DNA of 64,000 nucleotides, from the NCBI GenBank assembly GCA_018287875.1, contig JAGVVL010000018.1, positions 682,001-746,000 on the forward strand. Direction: 5' to 3'. The stretch is from Nigrospora sphaerica. Taxonomy: Eukaryota > Ascomycota > Sordariomycetes > Amphisphaeriales > Apiosporaceae. Below are positions 1 through 12,153 of the stretch, piece after piece; position 1 is the stretch's first letter; every line of letters begins with the position of its first letter. Under the pieces are notes generated by a model. That model did not search any database. It saw nothing but the letters and a program-made list of their open reading frames with translations, and was not told where the DNA came from. A program made the position numbers and the translations under genes.

Positions 1-1275
1 CAAGGGGAGTTTAGGGGGAAACGAGTCAGTTCCCAGATATCCTTGCGCTATCGGCAACTGGACACGCATGAACCCCGGCGAGTGCCGCTGCGGGCGTGAA
101 CTCTCTCTCCCTGTGCACATGCAGCAGCGCCCGTCACCCGTAACTTGCCGCAGCCGGTCGGTAGTCCGACTGCAGAGCAGGGGGCACGCGCGCCACGACC
201 TCCCCTGTCGTCTTTCTCGTGCACTCTTGCTAATACGTCGGGCTAACCAAGAACAAAGGGACCTTCTTCGGGGACCCTATCAATACCTACCCCCCGGACG
301 GAAAGCGAGCAGTGTCATACATGAGCCCGTCTAGGTCTCCCATCGGGACGTGGCCCCTCAGATCGGGGCCCCTTTTTGGCCACCGGCCCTTATGCCCCAG
401 GTCCTGGAGATGCGGGGAAGACCCCTGGCGGATCCGACCGAGTGGGACCGAGACGGCCTAGATCGACGACCCAGATGGCTCGGAGAAGGAAGGGCGCAGA
501 CGGAAATCGAAAGGGACACAGCTGGGAAACCGCCAAAGAACACATCCACCGTTCGGGGAGGGCCCAAAGTATGTCTGGCATGCTCAGAAAAAGCGAGGGA
601 GGAAGGGGAAAACATGCGGCGAACTAGGGAGCGGTGTGGGCACGTTCTGCCTGTCTGTCAGTGGTGCATGCTTAGATGCATACACGCAGACAGGCGGTCG
701 ATCGTAAAAAAACCCCGCGGCATGCCCGGAGAGCACGATTGGCGGTGCAGGTGGCGCCCGCCAGGCCCTGTCGTACTCGGTAGGTAATAAGCGGTCCCAC
801 CCCTGTGCCCCCAGAGGGTCGAACCCGGAGGATGCTGATCTTGTATGTAGACGTAAGGCACCAGCACAACGGCACAGGGTGGGGAGTGGTGGCTCCTTGG
901 GGCCAAGAAGAAGGACGGACGAGCGAGCGAGCGTGAGTGAATGGAGAAAGGGGGAGAGAAGAGGAGGTGAAGCCCGTGCATTGGGCGGCGTGTCGCCGTC
1001 AGGGAACAGGGGAGGGAAGAACTTCGTGCGCGGGCGTCCCAGGGTTGCATTACGCCTCGTCTGATCGATCGACTTTCGGTAGCGTCGGCAGCGTTTTCGC
1101 CATACGCTCTCTGTCTCGTCTGGTTATTAAACCGAAGTGTGCCCCCCTCCATTACGCGGAGCGATCACAGGTAGCCGATGGGTGGGCTATTCGTAACTTT
1201 CACATTTAACCTCCTCAACACCACCAACGAAAGCACGACGGCCACATTACCACTGACCTGACTCTGGACACCCAA
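1..1275. other. intergenic, left edge to first gene
   Basis: No gene could be supported here. The open frames on both strands are short, overlap one another and have no recognisable domain or splice structure. The right part is the presumed promoter of the serine hydrolase. Homopurine stretches around 930-1010 are the only compositional oddity. Confidence 0.5.
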
Positions 1276-3571
1276 ATGCGAGCGTCTGCCGCATCTACTT
1301 CCACGAAGGCGGAAATGCAAGGGATCGTGCCCAAGGAGCACGAGGGCTTCCTCGCGCCGCCGACGGGCGTCGTCCCGCCCAAGCAGCGGTCGTCATGTCT
1401 GTCGCGGTCGTGGAGGGTCGCGTGCCTGGCGGCGGCGGGTGCGGCCGCCACCATTTTCGTCCTTTTTTTCTCGCAAGCCGTCCTGCGCCGGCGGCTGGCG
1501 GATATCGGGTTGACGCCGCCACCTCACGGCCGGCCGTCGCCGTCGTGGCCCGTTGCCGGGGGTCACGACCACGGCCACGGGGGGACAGGGGACGGCTGGT
1601 CGTGGGCCGCCATCAACGTGAGCCAGGCGCTGCGGTGGCAGCCGTGCGGCGACGACGGCTCCCACGACTGTGCCCGCCTCGACGTGCCCATGGACTGGCA
1701 GGACCCATCCGACGACCGGCGCGTTGTGCTGGCCGTCATGCGCCGCCGCGCCACCGATATGGCCGACTACCGCGGTCCCGTCTTCTTCAACCCGGGCGGC
1801 CCGGGCGCCTCGGGCATCCACGCCATGATCGACCGCGGCGCGCACACATGAGATAGTTGGTGAGTGGGAAGCGGGGCTGTTCAGCTCCGCGCCCCCTTCT
1901 TCTCCTCTTTCCCCATAGCGAAATCCCTTCCCTACCACACCTGGTCCCCACGTTTCCTTCGTCCCCCCAACGAGTTCGTTTCCACGTGTTTCCTAACCGG
2001 ACCTCGCAGGCAAGAACCACGACCTCGTGACGTGGGACCCGCGCGGTATCGGGGCGTCGGTGCCGCGCGTTGACTGCTGGGGCGGGTCGGCGGCGCGGGC
2101 CCAGGCGTGGGCGTTGCAGGACCCGGGGGTCATCGGGGCACACGCGGGGGTGCTGGGGGCGGCGCACGCGCGGGCTCGGGCCTACTCGCAGACGTGCGAG
2201 CGCGCCATGGCGGGCTCGGGGCTGCTCGAGCACGTCGGCACGGCGGCGCACGCGCGCGACCTGCTGGCGCTGCTGGACCTGGCGACGGCCACGGCCACGG
2301 CGCGCGGCGCCGCCGCCGCCGGCCTGCGCTACTGGGGCTTCAGCTACGGCACCCTGCTCGGCGGCACCTTTGCCGCCCTCTGGCCCGACCGCGTCGAGCG
2401 CCTTGTCAGCGACGGCAACGTCGACTACCGCGCCTGGTACGGCGGCTCGCCCAACCTCGCCTTCCTCCAGGACGCCGACCGCGTGCTCGGCGCCTTCGCC
2501 TGGTTCTGCCACGACGCCGGCGCCAAAGGCTGCGCCTTCCACGACAAGACTCGTGAGGGCATCCACAAGCGCCTCGACCGCCTCCTCGCTCGCCTCCGTG
2601 ACGCCCCCGTCGCCGTTGTGCCTGCCATGTGTGCCGGCGGCCCCGAGCTCCCGCGCCTCGTCACCTGGTCCGATGTCAAGCGCCTCATCTCGGCCGCCCT
2701 GTACCAGCCCGTGCTCCTCTTTCCGCGCCTCGCCGAGGTCCTGGCCGCGCTCGAGCAGGGAGACGGCCGCCCCTTTTACGACATGATGGTCGAGGGCCGG
2801 GACGGCGGTCTCGGCCCCGCCCCGCACCTATGTGACGCCGACGCCGCCGGCCAGCCCGGCATACCGCGCGTCAGCGAGGACACCGAGGACGCCTTCCCCG
2901 CCATCATGTGCGCCGACATGCCGCCCGTTAACGACACGGTCGAGGAGTTTGCCCGCTTCTCCCGGGAGCTCGAGGACGTCAGCCATGATGCCGGCGCCGT
3001 CAACACGTTGTTCCGGATGGCCTGCCTCGGGCGCACGGTGCGGCCCAAGTGGCGCTTCGAGGGTAAGTAGACAAGTCGAGTGTGTGGCGGTGGAGGGCGC
3101 CCCTATGTGGCGGCGCTGTTGCTAACGCCCGGCTTCCTTAGGCCCCTTCGAGGCAAACACGAGCTTCCCCATCCTCTTCATCAACAACGTCGTCGACAAC
3201 GTGACGCCGGCCGCCAGCGCCCGGAACAACGCCGCCGGCTTCCCCGGTTCGCGCATCCTATCGCAGAACTCGTACGGCCACACCTCATTGGCCGCCGCGT
3301 CGACATGTAAGTGACGACCCAGGCTGCCCGTACCCCTGGGCCGAGGGCCAAACGGCTGTCCTGATCTTCCTTCGCTGACACGGTATTCCCCACAGGCACA
3401 TCCGAGTACATACACGCCTACTTCCAGGAGGGCTCGCTGCCGGCCAACGGGACGACTTGCATGCCCGAAAGCTACCCGTTCCAGGAACTCGAGGCCCAGG
3501 CGGGGAACAGGCTCTCGGTGGTGACGCACGAACTCGCCAAGAAGAGGAGGCGAAGTAGCCAGTGGCTGTAA
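1276..3571 (+). CDS. alpha/beta serine hydrolase, TAP-like (tripeptidyl aminopeptidase family), frameshifted
   Basis: Predicted exons are 1276-1859, 2010-3062, 3142-3306 and 3396-3571, all with GT-AG introns; the product would be about 658 residues. A hydrophobic segment near residues 50-70 suggests a membrane anchor or signal anchor. The oxyanion motif GGPGASG lies near residue 174, followed by the family's DPRGIG. The nucleophile motif GFSYGT is near 306, the acid in NNVVDN near 563 and the histidine in SYGHTSL near 592, so a full Ser-Asp-His triad is visible, with a TAP-like C-terminal domain. Such enzymes release peptides or hydrolyse esters and are often secreted. Oddity: exon 1 reads in the frame of GGPG but meets TGA at 1849. 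Dropping one base around 1846 restores the frame into the exon 1/2 junction. It is either a sequencing error or a recent pseudogene. Family assignment is secure; functionality is not. Confidence 0.8.
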
Positions 3572-3650
3572 GCTGTGAGATTTGGTACCCATGAATGTAG
3601 CGACCACCGTAGCTAGTCCCCCGAGCACCCTCCCAAGAGATTGAATAATC

Positions 3651-5184
3651 CTACCCCTTCACGCGCCGTCCCCGGATGTAGACCTGCTCGATGTTGCGGT
3701 CGTCGGCCGTCATGAGGAACTTGTCGAAGATGCGGGCGACGTCGTCGGCGTCGTCGACGGGGGTCATGACGCCGCCGGGCTGGTCGGCGTCGATGACGAG
3801 GGCGTCAAAGTCCTTGCCGGGCTCGAGCGAGCCGACGCGCGCGCCGAGCCCGCAGACGCGCGCGCCGCCCAGCGTGGCCAGGTGGAAGGCCTCGTGCGGG
3901 CTCAGGGCGCGGCGGGCGCCGCGCGTCTGGGCCTCGCGCGCGTTGGAGGCGATGAGGGCGTGCCGTATGGCGTCCAGCATGCTGGACGAGAAGCCGCCGC
4001 CGCTGTCGGTGCCCAGCCCAACCTTGACCCCCTGCTCCAGGAAGTCCCGGATGCCCGCCGCCATGAAGCCGCCGCCCACCGTCATGTTGGACGTCGGGCA
4101 GTGCGCCACACCACAGTCCAGCTCCTTGAAGCGCCGCATCTCGTATCTGCCTTCTGTCAGCTTGCCGTCGTCTCCGCGGCTCGTTTGGCTCCGGCGCCGC
4201 CAAGTCGAGTCCGTACTCACTCGGTCATGTAGCAGCAATGGGCCAAGATGGAATCGCGCGTGAGCAGGCCGTAGTGCTCGTAGAGATCGACCTCGTTATC
4301 GAACTGGGGGAACAGCTCGCGCGTGAAGCGCATCTCCTGCTCGGCCTCGTTGAAGTGCGTCTGCACGGCGAGGTCGGGGTTCTTGCGCACGAGGGCGCCG
4401 AGGCCGGCCAGAAGATCGGGACCGCAGGTGATGGCGAAGCGCGGCGTCACGACGTAGCGCACGAGGGCGCCGGCCGGGTCGATGCGCCGCACGTGGGCGA
4501 GGCAGGCCTCCGTCTCGGCCAGCGAGGCGGCCGCGTCGGCGTCGCGGTACGAGTCGGGCGCCTGCCGGTCCATGTTGCACTTTCCCACCAGCGCGCGCTG
4601 CCCCTTGGCCAGGCACAGGTCCGCCAGGATGCGCGTCGCCTCGGCGTGTCGCGACCCGTAGTACGCCGCCGTCGTGACCCCCTGTTGCAGGAACCCCTCG
4701 ATGCACCGCTCGTAGACGCGCCGCGCGTAAGCCGGGTCCTCAAAGCGCGCCTCCTGCGGGAAGGTGACCTGGTCGAGCCACTATGGGACGGGCCGGTACG
4801 TGCGCGTCAGCCATTGTCTGCGATATCGGGTGGGAGAGGAGTCGCCTGCTTCTCCTCTCCGAAAGGGAAGACTCCTACATCCAAGATGTGCATGCTCTGT
4901 CCCAACCCCCGCATCGCCCACTGCGGCGCGTGGTTGTGCGTGTCCACGAAGCCGGGGATGAGGAATTGCGTGCGTTTGAGATAGCGGATCGTCGGCGCGT
5001 CGGAACCGCTGCTGCTGTCGCCGCCGTCCATGGCCTTCACGATGTCCGGCACTGCTGATACGGCCACGTCGGGCTGGAGGTGCTGGATAACGCCATCGGG
5101 CCCCACAACGAGCAAGGCATTCTGGAGAATGGTAAGCTCGGCGAGCGCAAGCGAGTGGATGACGGTGCCGTGAAAGACGTTCAT
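3651..5184 (-). CDS. GUD1: guanine deaminase
   Basis: Predicted exons run 5184-4879, 4780-4221 and 4146-3651 (minus strand), giving 453 residues, normal for the family. It converts guanine to xanthine and ammonia in purine salvage, in the cytosol. The amidohydrolase fold is marked by PGFVDTHNHAPQW (first metal histidines), GKCNMDRQAP, a histidine in QTHFNEAEQE, HCCYMTE, the segment CPTSNMTVGGG and the metal aspartate in GLGTDSGGG. The start is the ATG of MNVFHG; residues before it in the same frame lack family resemblance. The gene lies tail to tail with the hydrolase on its left, with only about 80 bp between stop codons, so the two transcripts probably share a terminator region. Other ring-hydrolysing amidohydrolases are a less likely alternative. 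Confidence 0.88.
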
Positions 5185-5427
5185 TGTGCTGGATGACAGG
5201 AAGATGTCGTGGTGAGGGGCGGGAAGATAGATAATGTTGTCGCGGATTGCCCCGCCGATATGGTCCAAGGTACCTTGTAGGGAACAGACGCCGAATGGCG
5301 GGGCTGCAGGTACATGCCACTCTAAAAAGTACTTTACCCAGCGGGACCTACTGGAAGCTCTACCTGCCATCCAAGTACATGTAGTGTGAAAGGTGTGCCC
5401 TCTTACTACCTACGCTTAACCGTAACT

Positions 5428-7205
5428 TCAGACTCTGTCGTCGCTCACGATTCTTTGTAAGCCCACTGCGTGGTGTCTGTGCCGGTTTCTGTCCTTGTCG
5501 CTCTTGCACAGCCTGGCAAGCTTCTCGACATGGATGAGATGACCGCGTCGACTGCGCACCAGATGTGCGTACGTCACACTGGCGACGGCGACGGCGACGA
5601 CCGACAGGAGCGACGGCCATTTGAACTGCTCAGGTCGGTAGAAGACGGCCGTCGAGACGTAACACAGGAGCTCGAACGTGTTCTGCCAAGCGGCCTCGAC
5701 GGCCGAGAAGGCGCCACGGCTGCCGGCCTCAACCTCCTATGGGCCCCCAGTCAGCTCGGATTACCCGCTTCCATGCGGCAAAAAGGAAGAAACATGCCGA
5801 TGCGGGAGACTTTACCTCTTGGACAATGACCTGGGTGCACAGATCAAAGCCCCAAAGCCCCACGCGGCTGAGGATGGTGCCGATAACGAGCCCGCCCGCC
5901 GAGAGCATGGGCCGGTCGATGTGGACCCAGAAGACGGTCAGGCCGGCGAGGAGCATGTTGAGCTGGAGCGAGCTGAACCAGAGGCCTGCTCTCACGGGCC
6001 CAATGACGCTCATAAGCCACGGCGCTATCCACGTCGCCGAGATTTCAAACGCCACGCTGAGCGTCCTGGCGATGCCAATCTGCACCGGGCTGTACCCCGT
6101 AGACAGTAGGTAGGTGACCATCTGCCCGCTGAAGCTGAGAACGGTGAAGTAAAGGAGGGAGCCCGAGAAGGAAGCCAGGAAGGCGTCGTGACGAAAATAG
6201 AGGACGAAGTCCTTCTTCGTTCGACGGAAGACGCGTTGGATCTGCTGCCGGCCGCTGCTTCTTGCCGGGTTGTCTACTTCCTGTTGCGAGGCTTCGGGAT
6301 TTCCTGTAGCTTTGGCCTGCTGCAATTCAGGGACCCGGTTGTAGACCTGGGCAATGGCAGAGTACTCAAGGCCGACCGAAACGAGGTTCATGGCGAGGGT
6401 GGCGAGGATGGCGATTTGCGTCGACCACCCGTCAACCAGGGCGATGCACAAGGGCCCCAGGAGCTTGCACACGAGATCGATACGCCTCATTTGCGCGTTC
6501 AGGCGGCGGAGAGCCTGGGCGTTGCCATCGGCGACCACGACGACCTGCGCCTTAGTCAGTGACGCCGGGCTCTGCGTATGGCCACGAGGCGGGAAACCGA
6601 TACTTACCCAGTCCTTCTCAATAGATACCATATTCATAATGGCGCAGAGCTTCTCCGCACACGCCATGACGACCAGAACCCCGACCGTTGCGTACTCGCC
6701 GCCGAGGCCCCAGGTCTGGCCATGGACGGCGAGGAGGTAAAAGAGGGCGCACGAGACGACGGTGACGAGCCGCTGGTAGACTGGGCACCGAGTAAGTTTC
6801 CCCCGCGCAACGCGAAAGGGGGGGAGGGGCAGGAAGGGCAGGGGTTTTCATCTTACAGATGGATGTGCGGACAACATGGAGCCGATTGCCGGCGTCGATG
6901 TAGCGGCCCACGGCCGAGGCCCCGGTCAGGGCGGCGAGGCCCCGGGCCAAGGCGTACAGGGACATGGGCAGGAGCGTGCCCGGGAAGATGGACCCCAGGT
7001 ACAGGACGGAACCGAACTCGAAGACGCGCGCGTTCCACGTCGAGAGGAAGTGCGAAAGGTAGAGACGACGCGCGAGGGTCGGCGCGACGGCGTCGTCGAC
7101 CACGGCGGCGGCGGCGGTGGCATCCGCGCGCTCGTCGGGCCCGTTCTCGGGGCCCAGCAGAGGCGCGCCATCTTCGCGCGTCGAGGCGGGGACGGACGAG
7201 GACAT
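5428..7205 (-). CDS. ferroportin-type iron exporter (solute carrier family 40)
   Basis: Exons 7205-6857, 6780-6608, 6544-5816 and 5736-5428 give 519 residues. Family resemblance is strong through the N-terminal half (LSHFLSTWNARVFEFGSVL, then GRYIDAGNRL), the middle (NAQMRRIDLVCKLLGPL) and the C-terminal part (QVIVQEEVEAGSRGAFSAVE, across the last intron). Many hydrophobic segments indicate about 11-12 membrane passes. Animal ferroportins export ferrous iron. In fungi the substrate and membrane are unproven, so iron or another divalent metal is inference. The N-terminal 40 residues are acidic and hydrophilic, probably cytosolic. Transcription is in the same direction as the guanine deaminase downstream and the MFS gene upstream, with separate promoters likely. 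Confidence 0.87.
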
Positions 7206-7626
7206 CAGGGACGCGGCCGTTATTGCCTTCTTTCCGCCAGTGGTAAAAAGAAGTTATAGCCAGCCGGTGAGGTACTGTGGGAGGGGGGGCAGATTTATGG
7301 CTCTTGTATGCTATGCTCTAGGTTCGAACATCCTTATTGAGCCGTTAGCCTAGGCCTGCTAAGTCGTAGTGGCGTGATTCGGAAAACTAGCACCCGCCCA
7401 CTGCATACGATTGATGATTGGGCGCAAGTGGGCAACCAGAGTTCCGTCGAGTTAAAAGCAGCTGATAAGCCGCGAAATCTGTGGAGTATCTTGATTTTGA
7501 ATCTATTAATCTTCGGTCCACCCGCTTACACCGTCACGGTGCGGAAGCCACGTCTTAGTGCCGGCGCCGGCGGCCTATTTCTACGCGTACACGGGACTTC
7601 ACGCGACCCCGGCCGCAGTGCCCGGC
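7206..7626. other. intergenic between two minus-strand transporter genes
   Basis: About 420 bp, AT-richer than the flanking exons. It should hold the ferroportin promoter and the 3' end of the MFS gene. No conserved element was recognised. Confidence 0.5.
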
Positions 7627-9465
7627 TTACTCGAGGGGCCAGTAGTGGCGCTGGGTCCAGAGGCGGACGCGCTTGCCGAGGAAGAAGACCAGGAGGCCGA
7701 GGGCGCTGAGGACACCGCAGACGATGGCGTAGACGTTGGAGCTGCGGTCGTAGCCGACGCTGGCGACCCAGGGCACGGTGGCGTAGCTGAGGCCGAAGGA
7801 GATGAAGCCGCGGCCGGCGGCGACGATGAGCAGGAGGGGCCCGGCCTCGCGCGGCCAGCTGTCGACGACGTAGGTGATGCCGACCGTGTTGGCGCCGAGG
7901 AAGGCGAAGTAGCCGAGGGCGTAGGGCACGGCCACGGCGGCCCACGAGTACTGGGCCGGGTGCGCGCCCGCCTGGCCGAAGACGACGCACGAGACGACGG
8001 CGACGCACGCCGGCACCACGAGCGCGATCAACCGGAACTCGGGCTCGTAGACGCCGCGGTTGGCCCGGCTCGCGAGCCGGATCGCCAGGTCCGAGCCGTA
8101 GCCGACGATGGGCAGGGCCAGCGCCGTCGCGATGATGAGGGCTAGCTGCACGAAGCCGAGGAACTCGGGCTCGAGCGCGAACGGCGGCGACAGCAGGATG
8201 CCCGCAAACGTCGACGACTGGAACACGTAGACGCCCAAGAAGGCCCCGTTGAGAACCAGCAGCCAGGCGATGGTCGGCACCGTCAGCGCCAGCCCCGTGT
8301 TCTTGTAAAACGCCGCCATGTGGCCCCAGCGCGGCCGCATCTGCACCACCGCCAGCTCGTCCCGCCACGACGGCCGCCCGTACCGCTCGTAGTCGATCGT
8401 GTGCGTCGCCGTTGTCGTCACGCGCTGCACCTTGGCGCCGCTCCCGTCGGGGTCGGCGTGCTCTTCGCCTTCTGCGGGAAAACAGGGGTTAGTGACTAGT
8501 TCGTCTTCCCACATCCGTTCCGTCCCCCTCGTACCCCTCCCTCCAGGGCGGGGACCGGCGACGTACCATAATCCTCAACGACGCGGTCGTACTCGGTCTC
8601 GGGCACGAAGAAGAGGCCGAGGACCAGAAGCACGAAGCTGGCAATGGTGATGATGCCGTACCACCAGCGCAGGCCCAAGGCGGGCACGAGGTAGGTGGTG
8701 GCGACGAAGAGGGCGCCGCAGCCGGTGCCCTGGATGACCGAGTTCCAGGTGCCGCGGGTGCCGCGCTGGTGGAGGAAACTGATGTCCTGGACCATGAGGG
8801 CGACGAGGGCCTCGCTCTGGCCGGCGGCGAGGCTCAGGACGTCGCGGCCGGCGATGTGCGAGTCGAGCGAGCGCGAGCACGCGCACCAAACGCCCGCCGC
8901 CACCTGCAGGGTCAGCGACATCAGGAACACGGGCCGCCGCCCGATGGCCACGCTGAGCGGCATCGCCAGCAGGTTTCCCACCCCCATGAACAGCGCCGGG
9001 TACGTCAGCAGGTCCGTCACCCGCTTCGGGTCGTCGCCGGGGTACATGGCCGTCACAAACGGCGCCACCGCCCCCAGCCCCGACGTCGCGAGCACCGCGA
9101 ACGCCGAGTACAAGCCCACGATGAGCACGAGCAGGTTCTTGCGCCATTCCGGCAGGTTCAGCGGGTCTGCGGCGCGGGGGGTGGGGTCAGTAAGCAACGA
9201 GTCGGTCAAAAGTGAGAGGCCGGAGCGACGGAGAGGGAGGGAGGGAGAAAAGAGAGGTCGTCTACGGCAACATACCCCGAGGGTCTCGACTGGGCGTCGG
9301 GATCAGGACAATGTGTTTCGAGTCGATCAGCTGAACGGTACCCGTCGGGTGGTTGGCGGCCGTCACCGTTTCGAAGGTTTTGGCGTGTCCCGCCTCCTCC
9401 AGCTTATCAGGATCCGACGACGACGACGACGACGACAGCATGGTGACTGGCGGTGCACCCATCAC
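7627..9465 (-). CDS. MFS transporter, 12-TM fungal DHA-like family
   Basis: Exons 9465-9276, 9166-8567 and 8471-7627 give 544 residues. The N-terminal exon is hydrophilic with a serine run coded by a GAC-type repeat on the plus strand (9418-9438). The join across intron 1 gives SRDPRDPLNLPEWRKN, a hallmark of a large group of fungal MFS carriers in which a PxxPxDPLNxPxWRK stretch precedes the first membrane helix. There are six hydrophobic segments in exon 2 and six in exon 3, with a hydrophilic central loop spanning the second intron. SVAIGRRPVF matches the MFS loop 2-3 signature. The substrate cannot be read from sequence; drug, polyamine or metabolite export is possible. The first of two nearby ATGs was chosen; the second (MLSS) would shorten it by eight residues. 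Confidence 0.87.
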
Positions 9466-10916
9466 ATCCGCTACAACACACTGCTCAGCCGGGCCCAGAT
9501 GGTTCGTGATGGCGATTTAATTCGATGGGGCGCGCCTCGGCCACATCAGCATCACCAACAAGAAAAGAAAAAGAACAGCAGGAAACCTGGATAGCTGGAA
9601 CCCTTCGATCGGGGACGGCCTGGGGTTTTGAGTCTGCCGTTCCCTCTCCCCCCTTGGCCTCCCCCGCCCAACGCCGATAGGGGATAGAGGCGAGCGCCAA
9701 CGCGGCCACTTGCAACGGGGATGCGGCATCGTGTATCTTAGCGCTCCCCGCATTGACTACCCCAGCTTCGAGTGGAGCAGCGCGCCGCCGGTGGGGGATC
9801 TACCCCCGGGGTGGGGGATTGCGTTGTGGGGTTTAGGGGGAACGTCTCCATCGTATGCCGAGCCGGGCCCGCGGAGTTCCCGCCGCCTCCAGTCGGCTAT
9901 TTCTATCCTCGTCTCTGCCCGCCTACGTCTCGGCAACATGATGCTGGAAGAACCACGGCATGGGCCCTCGCCTTCCGCAGGATTTTCGCCTTCAAGCCCA
10001 AGATGCGACAATTCGATGGCTGTCTGCCATAAATTACCGTCCAGCGTCCCTCGCACGCCTTGGCCGCTTACCTAAGCATGCAAACAAGCACCATGCCGTC
10101 CCGCGAATCGGACATGGGTTATCTGTACCTGCGGTCCGTCCACGGAATCTCTGCGGCGCGTTATTGCCTCCGGAAGGACTTTGGCCGCCCGCAAACACGC
10201 ACTCATGTTGCAGAAGTTCGGAGCAAAACCGCTGGCTCCTCACGGTAACTTCCCTCACGAGTGGTGCGCCACCCTGGCTCTATTGGTTGTGGGTGATGGG
10301 CACCAAACGCCCCATGTGACCACGGTCGACTCCCCGGCGGTGGGCGTTTCGGTCCCCGCCCGGTCTTTGATTTGCGGAGCCCGCGCTCCGAGTAGGACGA
10401 GGTGGTCGAGTCGGGGTGGGCTCTCCCGCTGCAGCCAAGACTTGCTTGCAGCCCGGTTGGTTAGCAAATAGAGAGGCTGGAATGCCGGCGGGGAGGGAAA
10501 CTCGGACGCCAGGGGGCAAGGAATGGCGACCACGGGGATGTCTCGGTGGCGTTCCGGAGCACAGCATCAACATTCCTCGGAGTCCAATAGTTAACAACGA
10601 AGACTTCGCGAGACTCGAGTACCTCTAGGTCGGTGACAGTTTTGTACTCGTTTCCTGGATCAAAACCCTTTCCTTCCGTCGGCAGTTGGTAATTGTATGC
10701 CCCGTGTTTGTTACGAGGGCCATGTTATGCCGAGTTGGTGCGCGGCCACGTCGCCACGTTTTGCGGCAGCTAAGGTGGGACTTCCTGCGCTCAGTTACAG
10801 CTACAATGGGTGAGTCTCTCGGCTGTGGTTTTTTTCCGAAAACGAACCAATCTCCCCGGACCGGCTCCAGTCTATGAAACAAAAACTCCCCAGTGGCTGA
10901 TGCCCGCGGACTGGCT
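9466..10916. other. intergenic, no gene seen
   Basis: About 1.45 kb with only short overlapping frames. The first few hundred bases hold the promoter of the MFS gene. No repeat or RNA gene recognised. Confidence 0.45.
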
Positions 10917-11640
10917 CTAATGACTCAACGTAACGGAGCATAAATGGCTCTTTGGCGAGATCAGGAACCGATTCCCCACCTCCACGACCTCATCGGTGGT
11001 TTCCGGACCGAGCCGCGGCTCCATCGGCGCTAGATGGATGCCGAGGCAGACCCGGAATCAAAGCCGAAGGGGGAGAATTCCTATTTCTGCGCCGGCGACT
11101 GCGGCTTCATGAAGCGTGTCTCGTCGTAGCTTGGCGACGGGGGGTGGACAGCTGCCGTGCATCGCCCGGTGGTGTTTTGCGCTTGGGTCATAAACTCACG
11201 TTTCTGTCTGGTTAAAGATGACTCCCGTCAAGTCCGGCCACGATGGCGCTGCCTTCGGGGACCAAGCAAGAAAGGCTCCCGGGACGGCTACGTACAGTCG
11301 TAAAGTATCTTCTATAGCACTATTGAGTACCGGCGAGTCTTCGAGGTCGTTGTCGCTAAACTCGGGTGACAAGGCGGCCGCTCATGTCCGGCAGCTAGGC
11401 TTCCCTCTCCTGGGCGTCGGACTGGGCCTGCATCTGGCTGAAGACGTTCCGGGTGTCACTGTCGCGGTGGATCTAGGCGAAAACCTCGAGGTCCGCCACC
11501 GCCACCTCGCGAAGCGTGACGCGCAACCTAGGCCTGTACCGCTAGTGCAGCGCGTATTTGCAGTGCATCTGCGGCCCCACGAGAACGTGGTACTCAGCGC
11601 CAGCATGCACCACGCCCCGGGGATCCCAGCGAGGGGGGTC
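10917..11640 (-). pseudogene. decayed cytochrome P450, C-terminal half
   Basis: Read on the minus strand across several frames this is a P450. The K-helix region reads LEDSPVLNSAIEDTLRLY (about 11345-11290, ExxR present). Then follow a frameshift, VPEGSAIVAG, a degraded stretch with MTQAQ, YDETRFMKPQSPAQK, a TAG stop, EFSPFGFDS, another frameshift, VCLGIHLAPMEPRL with the haem cysteine codon at 11046-11048, and a P450-like end (VGNRFLISPKSH) closed by a stop at 10917. Order and spacing match fungal P450s. Upstream, 11360-11640 stays protein-like in one frame but is cut by several TAG codons and matches less clearly. At least two frameshifts and several stops make it non-functional. The N-terminal half was not found. 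The stops noted are all TAG, as C-to-T or G-to-A changes of CAG or TGG would give. Confidence 0.72.
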
Positions 11641-12153
11641 GCGACGCCGTATGCGGCCTCTGCGACCCAGGAAACTTGGTCAGTGTTAGGTTTGGGGTGC
11701 CACATGGCGGGGACAACCCTTCGAAGGCTCTAGTGATAGACGTACATGGATGGCAATGAACGTCAGGCTCCAGCCCTGGTGACCAAAACAATATACAAAT
11801 TCCAACGTTACGGCGCAGAGGGGAAACCAAAGCGTGAAAGCGCGTGCTGAAAGTGAATCCCTTTCGCTTCATTAAGCCTCCACGTGAATTTTGCGGTAAT
11901 CATAATATCGACGCCAGCACCCCCTGCCTCCGTACTGTGCCGTATCGGTGCCGGAAAGTGGCGACTGGACGGCGCCGCTCCCCCCACTCGACCGCCGTTA
12001 CCACACAGACACTAGGAAGGCAATGGGCTGCCTATTAGATGTGGCAAATCCACGCCAATCACCACGTATAATTCGTTGTTTTCGTGGAAAAGGTCAATTC
12101 TGATGTAAGCCTTGGATGAATGGTGGATTGTACATTCCACGAACTTCCCGCTT
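11641..12153. other. intergenic
   Basis: About 510 bp between the P450 relic and the 3' end of the ankyrin gene. It may contain further unrecognisable P450 relic sequence. Nothing else seen. Confidence 0.4.

Noticed and set aside
800..850. GGGTTCGACCC on the minus strand, possible tRNA T-arm
   Set aside because: The T-stem does not pair properly and no D-arm or acceptor stem is present.
1787..2827. 346-codon minus-strand frame
   Set aside because: Antisense shadow of the serine hydrolase, valine/glycine/arginine-rich.
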